Positions 18,101 to 18,547 of a DNA stretch of 18,547 nucleotides are shown here, in pieces. The notes below the pieces were generated by a model. It searched no databases. It had not been told where the DNA came from and saw only the letters and a list, made by a program, of their open reading frames with translations. Position 1 is the stretch's first letter. Every line of letters starts with the position of its first letter. This DNA comes from Gemmatimonadaceae bacterium (lineage in GTDB: Bacteria > Gemmatimonadota > Gemmatimonadetes > Gemmatimonadales > Gemmatimonadaceae): positions 1 to 18,547 of the forward strand of contig JANWKK010000105.1 of the NCBI GenBank assembly GCA_025451425.1, written 5' to 3'. The translations under genes were made by a program, and so were the position numbers.

Positions 18101-18508
18101 GTCGTCACGGTTGATGGAGAGACCCACGGATTGGATCAGGAGGATATTGCTATCATTCGGCGCGCGTCGGGCGCACTGGTCGTTGAAGAGGATGGCGGAT
18201 TCTTCGCGGCAATTGACCCGACTGTTAGTCTGGAGTTGAGACGCGAGGGGCTCGCACGAGAGCTCATTAGCCGGGTACAACGTATGCGAAAGGAGGCATC
18301 ATTGGCGGTCAGCGATCGCATCGCATTGGCCGTGGGTGGATCTGATGAGATTCGCGCAGTGCTCGACGCGCACGGCGACTGGATCGCATCGGAGGTGCTG
18401 GCAACCGAGCTCGTCTTCCATGACAAGCTCCCAGATCGGTATGACGCCATGCAGGAGTTCGACCTCGATGGGGTCGTGGTTCGCGTGGCCTTCACCAGGA
18501 TACAGTAG
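15197..18508 (+). CDS. ileS: Isoleucyl-tRNA synthetase, type-2-like with GIHH signature
   Basis: IleRS charges tRNA(Ile) with isoleucine. The 1103-residue protein has the class I signature at 67-70, but it reads GIHH (in ANGRPGIHHV) where bacterial IleRS has HIGH. The second motif KMSKS is at 653-657. CP1 editing landmarks are intact: TTTPWTL (255-261) and the GSGVVH...GADDY stretch (353-368). Cys-rich zinc sites are CPRC (194-197), a CWRC later, and CTRSGC before EVIDTWFDSGSMPF. The long C-terminal anticodon-binding region fits the eukaryote-like IleRS2 class. Low-complexity insertions interrupt the editing-domain entry (about 230-250) and the area before the KMSKS domain (GESNSGARTDV). The gene starts 3 bp after pnp, with GGAG 12 nt upstream. 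ATG at residue 9 is an alternative start. Confidence 0.97.
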   Translation: MTATDASAMPSAPFEPLPPDRPADALELELLAQWEREKLFEQTLANRKDAPSFVFFEGPPTANGRPGIHHVFSRTIKDLFCRYRAMKGYRVERKAGWDTHGLPVEIEVEKQLGISGKQQIEAIGVAEFNRLCRESVFRYRADWEKLSARIGFWLDYAHPYITFTNDYVESVWWALKTLFERDLLYRGHKILPYCPRCETALSSHEVAQGYKDVEDPSVYIALEVRQGAGEPKEEAAPPRAVADARRAVRRILVWTTTPWTLVSNAALAVHPDLEYIEVVRREGDDYRTLILAAARAHAVLGNDYENRWEIVRRYRGADLVGWRYQRPFDWLDYPEGREHEVIVGETFVSAEDGSGVVHMSPAFGADDYASGQRHNLAFLQPVDGRGQFPRDLPVVGGLFVKDADALLIEELKRRGVLWKSARITHSYPHCWRCDTPLLYYARTSWFVRTTAYRDGMLVRNAAVNWNPPESGEGRFGDWLKNNIDWAISRDRYWGTPLPVWLCDASEGHADVVGSYAELAERVGTALPNDFDPHKPHVDSYSWRCTRSGCAGHMRRVPEVIDTWFDSGSMPFAQWHYPFENRERFTKQYPADFIAEGVDQTRGWFYSLLAIATGLELERAAGESNSGARTDVKESAPYRAVVVNDQVLDAEGLKMSKSKGNIVDPWTVIERYGVDAVRLFFVASSNVWVPRRFDERVIREQAGRFLLTFKNIYSGIFAEYANFGWTPSELDPAIEQRPPLDRWVLGRLAAVERAVDDALGRYQATDASRAIIAFVDDDLSNWYVRLSRSRFYEVDAADNRAAFATLHEVLVSVCRLLAPFSPFASDWIHRQLVGTSVHLAPFVVERGAVFVADAGLQNAMSATRTLARLGRAAREQAGIKVRQPLSRLVCVAPNVDEALLEPLVPLLRAELNIKQIDFASSADALVTLEAKPNFRSLGKKFGKKTPLAAEAIKAFSSEQLRLFLRGEPLVVTVDGETHGLDQEDIAIIRRASGALVVEEDGGFFAAIDPTVSLELRREGLARELISRVQRMRKEASLAVSDRIALAVGGSDEIRAVLDAHGDWIASEVLATELVFHDKLPDRYDAMQEFDLDGVVVRVAFTRIQ
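15395..15406 (+). other. Swapped class I signature motif (GIHH) in ileS
   Basis: Codons GGG ATT CAT CAC encode Gly67-Ile-His-His. Aligned with NGSIHIGHS of E. coli IleRS, the first and third positions of HxGH are exchanged. Confidence 0.85.
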
Positions 18509-18510
18509 CG

Positions 18511-18547
18511 ATGCCAACGACAAACAGCGCCAAGAAGCCCAAGCCGA
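18511..18547 (+). CDS. Start of an unidentified gene cut by the right edge
   Basis: An ATG 2 bp after the ileS stop opens a frame of 12 codons that runs off the window: MPTTNSAKKPKP. AGGA lies 10 nt upstream. The short lysine-rich opening is too little to identify. In related genomes a small DksA/TraR-type zinc-finger protein often follows ileS, and this start would fit, but that is recollection. Confidence 0.5.
   Translation, partial: MPTTNSAKKPKP

Overview
This is a GC-rich bacterial chromosome segment. Gene order, GC content and protein types fit a Gemmatimonadota-like organism: tilS-hpt-ftsH followed by folP-cdaA, a DUF2723 protein, yggS-divIVA, pnp and a type-2-like ileS. That placement is inferred from remembered gene arrangements, not from a search. 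FadL-type and other beta-rich exported proteins point to a diderm envelope. DivIVA and CdaA are more familiar from Gram-positives but also occur in this group.

Left arm, positions 1-5450, all on the minus strand. From upstream to downstream it holds a small two-helix membrane protein; a large exported protein with a zinc-metallopeptidase motif, a TolB-like propeller region and a beta-rich C-terminus; a gap of about 190 bp with a 5'-UTR hairpin; an OmpP1/FadL outer-membrane protein; and a lipoprotein SGNH (GDSL-type) hydrolase that runs off the left edge. The hydrolase has no stop codon inside the window. The left arm looks like an envelope module: an esterase-like lipoprotein beside a hydrophobic-substrate channel, and a protease-like surface or periplasmic protein.

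Right arm, positions 5474-18547, all on the plus strand and divergent from the left arm. Ten complete genes are packed with overlaps or tiny gaps: tilS, hpt, ftsH, folP, cdaA, DUF2723, yggS, divIVA, pnp and ileS. The first 12 codons of another gene follow. Four junctions overlap heavily or by ATGA, and hpt abuts ftsH, so most of the arm is probably one transcription unit. Its functions are tRNA decoding and charging (TilS, IleRS), purine salvage (PNP then Hpt), membrane proteolysis (FtsH), folate synthesis (FolP), c-di-AMP signalling (CdaA), a putative membrane glycosyltransferase (DUF2723), PLP homeostasis (YggS) and polar or division scaffolding (DivIVA).

The main points for a second look are: an IleRS whose HIGH signature reads GIHH; a folP with no ordinary start codon at its true N-terminus but an ATT behind a strong Shine-Dalgarno; a PNP with Asp where the human enzyme has base-selecting Asn243; a scattered octamer CGTTAGGC/GCCTAACG found in every permitted reading frame; and the composite metallopeptidase-propeller-barrel protein. 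I see no tRNA or rRNA gene, CRISPR array, insertion sequence or phage element. No gene-free stretch exceeds 300 bases.
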